Source: Eubacteriales bacterium (GTDB lineage: Bacteria; Bacillota; Clostridia; Peptostreptococcales; Anaerovoracaceae). From it: a DNA stretch of 5,838 nt. The notes under the pieces were generated by a model, which made no database searches, had not been told where the DNA came from, and was given only the letters and a program-made list of their open reading frames with translations. Positions 5,113-5,838 of this stretch are shown in pieces. Where the stretch lies: assembly GCA_029098205.1 (NCBI GenBank), contig JAQXNW010000066.1, positions 1 through 5,838 of the forward strand, written 5' to 3'. Position 1 is the first letter of the stretch. Each line of letters starts with the position of its first letter. Position numbers and translations under genes: made by a program.

Positions 5113-5838
5113 ATGAACGATCCAAAGAAAAAACGAAGAAGCCGGCTTAGAAGCGGGCTTCTTATCTTTTCGCTGATTCTGGCGATGTTCGTTTCGCCGG
5201 AATGCGGCCGGGTAATGCCGGATGAGGCTTCCTTACCGCCATCCGCATCGGCTTCGCAGACTGCGGTCAGTGAAACCAGCCGGGGGATTAATGCGTCGTC
5301 GGCGGAGAATTCTGCGGAGGTGGCAGGCGCAGGCGATTCTTTTATTCTGAAAGCGCATGCGGCGCAGGTGAAAACCGCGAAGGCAGGAAGCAGCGGTGTC
5401 GTTTCGAAGGAACTGAATACGGAGAATGCGGCGCTGGCAGTGACGATGCTCGATGTAGGACAGGGGCTTTCTGTTTTAGTGGAGTCGGACGGGCATTATC
5501 TGATGTATGACGGAGGCGGGCGCAGCAGTTCTTCCTTTGTCGTTTCTTATCTGAAAGAACATGGAATTACGCATCTGGACTATATCATTTCCTCCCATTA
5601 TGATGAGGATCATCTCAGCGGGCTGATCGGTGTCCTTCGGACCGTGAAAGTGAAGAAAGCGCTGACGGCGGGGTACACGCATGATTCGAAGACCTTCCAG
5701 TCATTCAAGAAGGCTTTGTCCGAGAAAAAGGTTTCGGAGAAGCATCCGACGGCCGGCGCGTCCTATTCGTTCGGGAAAGCGAAGATTCAGGTCGTCGGGC
5801 CTTCTTCCTATGAGGAAGTAGAAAGCAATGAAAATTCT
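5113..5838 (+). CDS. Secreted or anchored ComEC-like metallo-beta-lactamase-fold protein, N-terminal part
   Basis: The frame is open from ATG at 5113 to the window end, 242 codons; the C-terminus is missing. A basic N-terminus (KKKRRSRLR) followed by a hydrophobic segment at 15-27 indicates a signal peptide or membrane anchor; a Cys at 31 lacks a proper lipobox. Residues 36-107 are a Ser/Ala/Glu-rich linker with no visible fold. From about 108 comes a metallo-beta-lactamase fold of the ComEC/Rec2 C-terminal type: LDVGQG (113-118), YDGGG (132-136) and SHYDEDH (161-167), which supplies the HxDxDH metal ligands H162, D164, D166 and H167. Solitary proteins of this kind lack the ComEC channel and are probably extracellular hydrolases; a nuclease or phosphodiesterase role is inferred, not shown. 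The ribosome binding site is weak (GAAGG at 5098-5102, ten bases away). Confidence 0.85.
   Translation, partial: MNDPKKKRRSRLRSGLLIFSLILAMFVSPECGRVMPDEASLPPSASASQTAVSETSRGINASSAENSAEVAGAGDSFILKAHAAQVKTAKAGSSGVVSKELNTENAALAVTMLDVGQGLSVLVESDGHYLMYDGGGRSSSSFVVSYLKEHGITHLDYIISSHYDEDHLSGLIGVLRTVKVKKALTAGYTHDSKTFQSFKKALSEKKVSEKHPTAGASYSFGKAKIQVVGPSSYEEVESNENS

Overview
The window looks like a chromosomal segment of a Gram-positive anaerobe of the class Clostridia, most likely the Lachnospiraceae. This is inferred from the gene families (PASTA plus Ltp lipoprotein, Staphylococcus-type class I aldolase, QueT under a preQ1-I riboswitch, solitary secreted ComEC-like hydrolase), the strong AGGAG-type ribosome binding sites, sigma-A-like promoters and a base composition near 50 percent GC. 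UGA is an ordinary stop here. No mobile element, tRNA, rRNA or CRISPR array was seen.

Layout, left to right. (1) 1-283: 3' end of a surface lipoprotein with a PASTA domain and one intact Ltp repeat. Its stop codon is followed in frame by what looks like a decayed second Ltp repeat, then a terminator. (2) 545-1435 (+): class I fructose-bisphosphate aldolase with its own terminator. (3) 1652-2164 (-): ferritin, convergent with the aldolase, with its own terminator and a near-consensus promoter at 2256-2284. (4) 2420-3040 (+): queT, a preQ1 uptake S-component, behind a structured leader. Two or three hairpins are packed directly against a preQ1-I aptamer whose 3' tail runs into the Shine-Dalgarno sequence. 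(5) 3041-3411: non-coding, with an AT-rich stretch, a long hairpin terminator that can work in both directions, and the hom terminator. (6) 3412-4713 (-): homoserine dehydrogenase with a C-terminal ACT domain and a TTG start. (7) 4714-5112: non-coding or weakly coding, with the hom promoter, a doubtful 49-codon ORF and two GC-rich near-palindromic repeats. (8) 5113 to the window end (+): N-terminal part of a secreted or anchored metallo-beta-lactamase-fold protein of the ComEC type.

Every gene appears to be its own transcription unit, and most are separated by clear terminators, so this is not one operon. The functions are independent housekeeping roles: glycolysis, iron storage, queuosine precursor salvage, and threonine/methionine biosynthesis, flanked by two envelope or extracellular proteins. 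No unknown multi-gene system is evident. The most informative parts are the queT leader, the decayed lipoprotein repeat and the repeats upstream of the ComEC-like gene.
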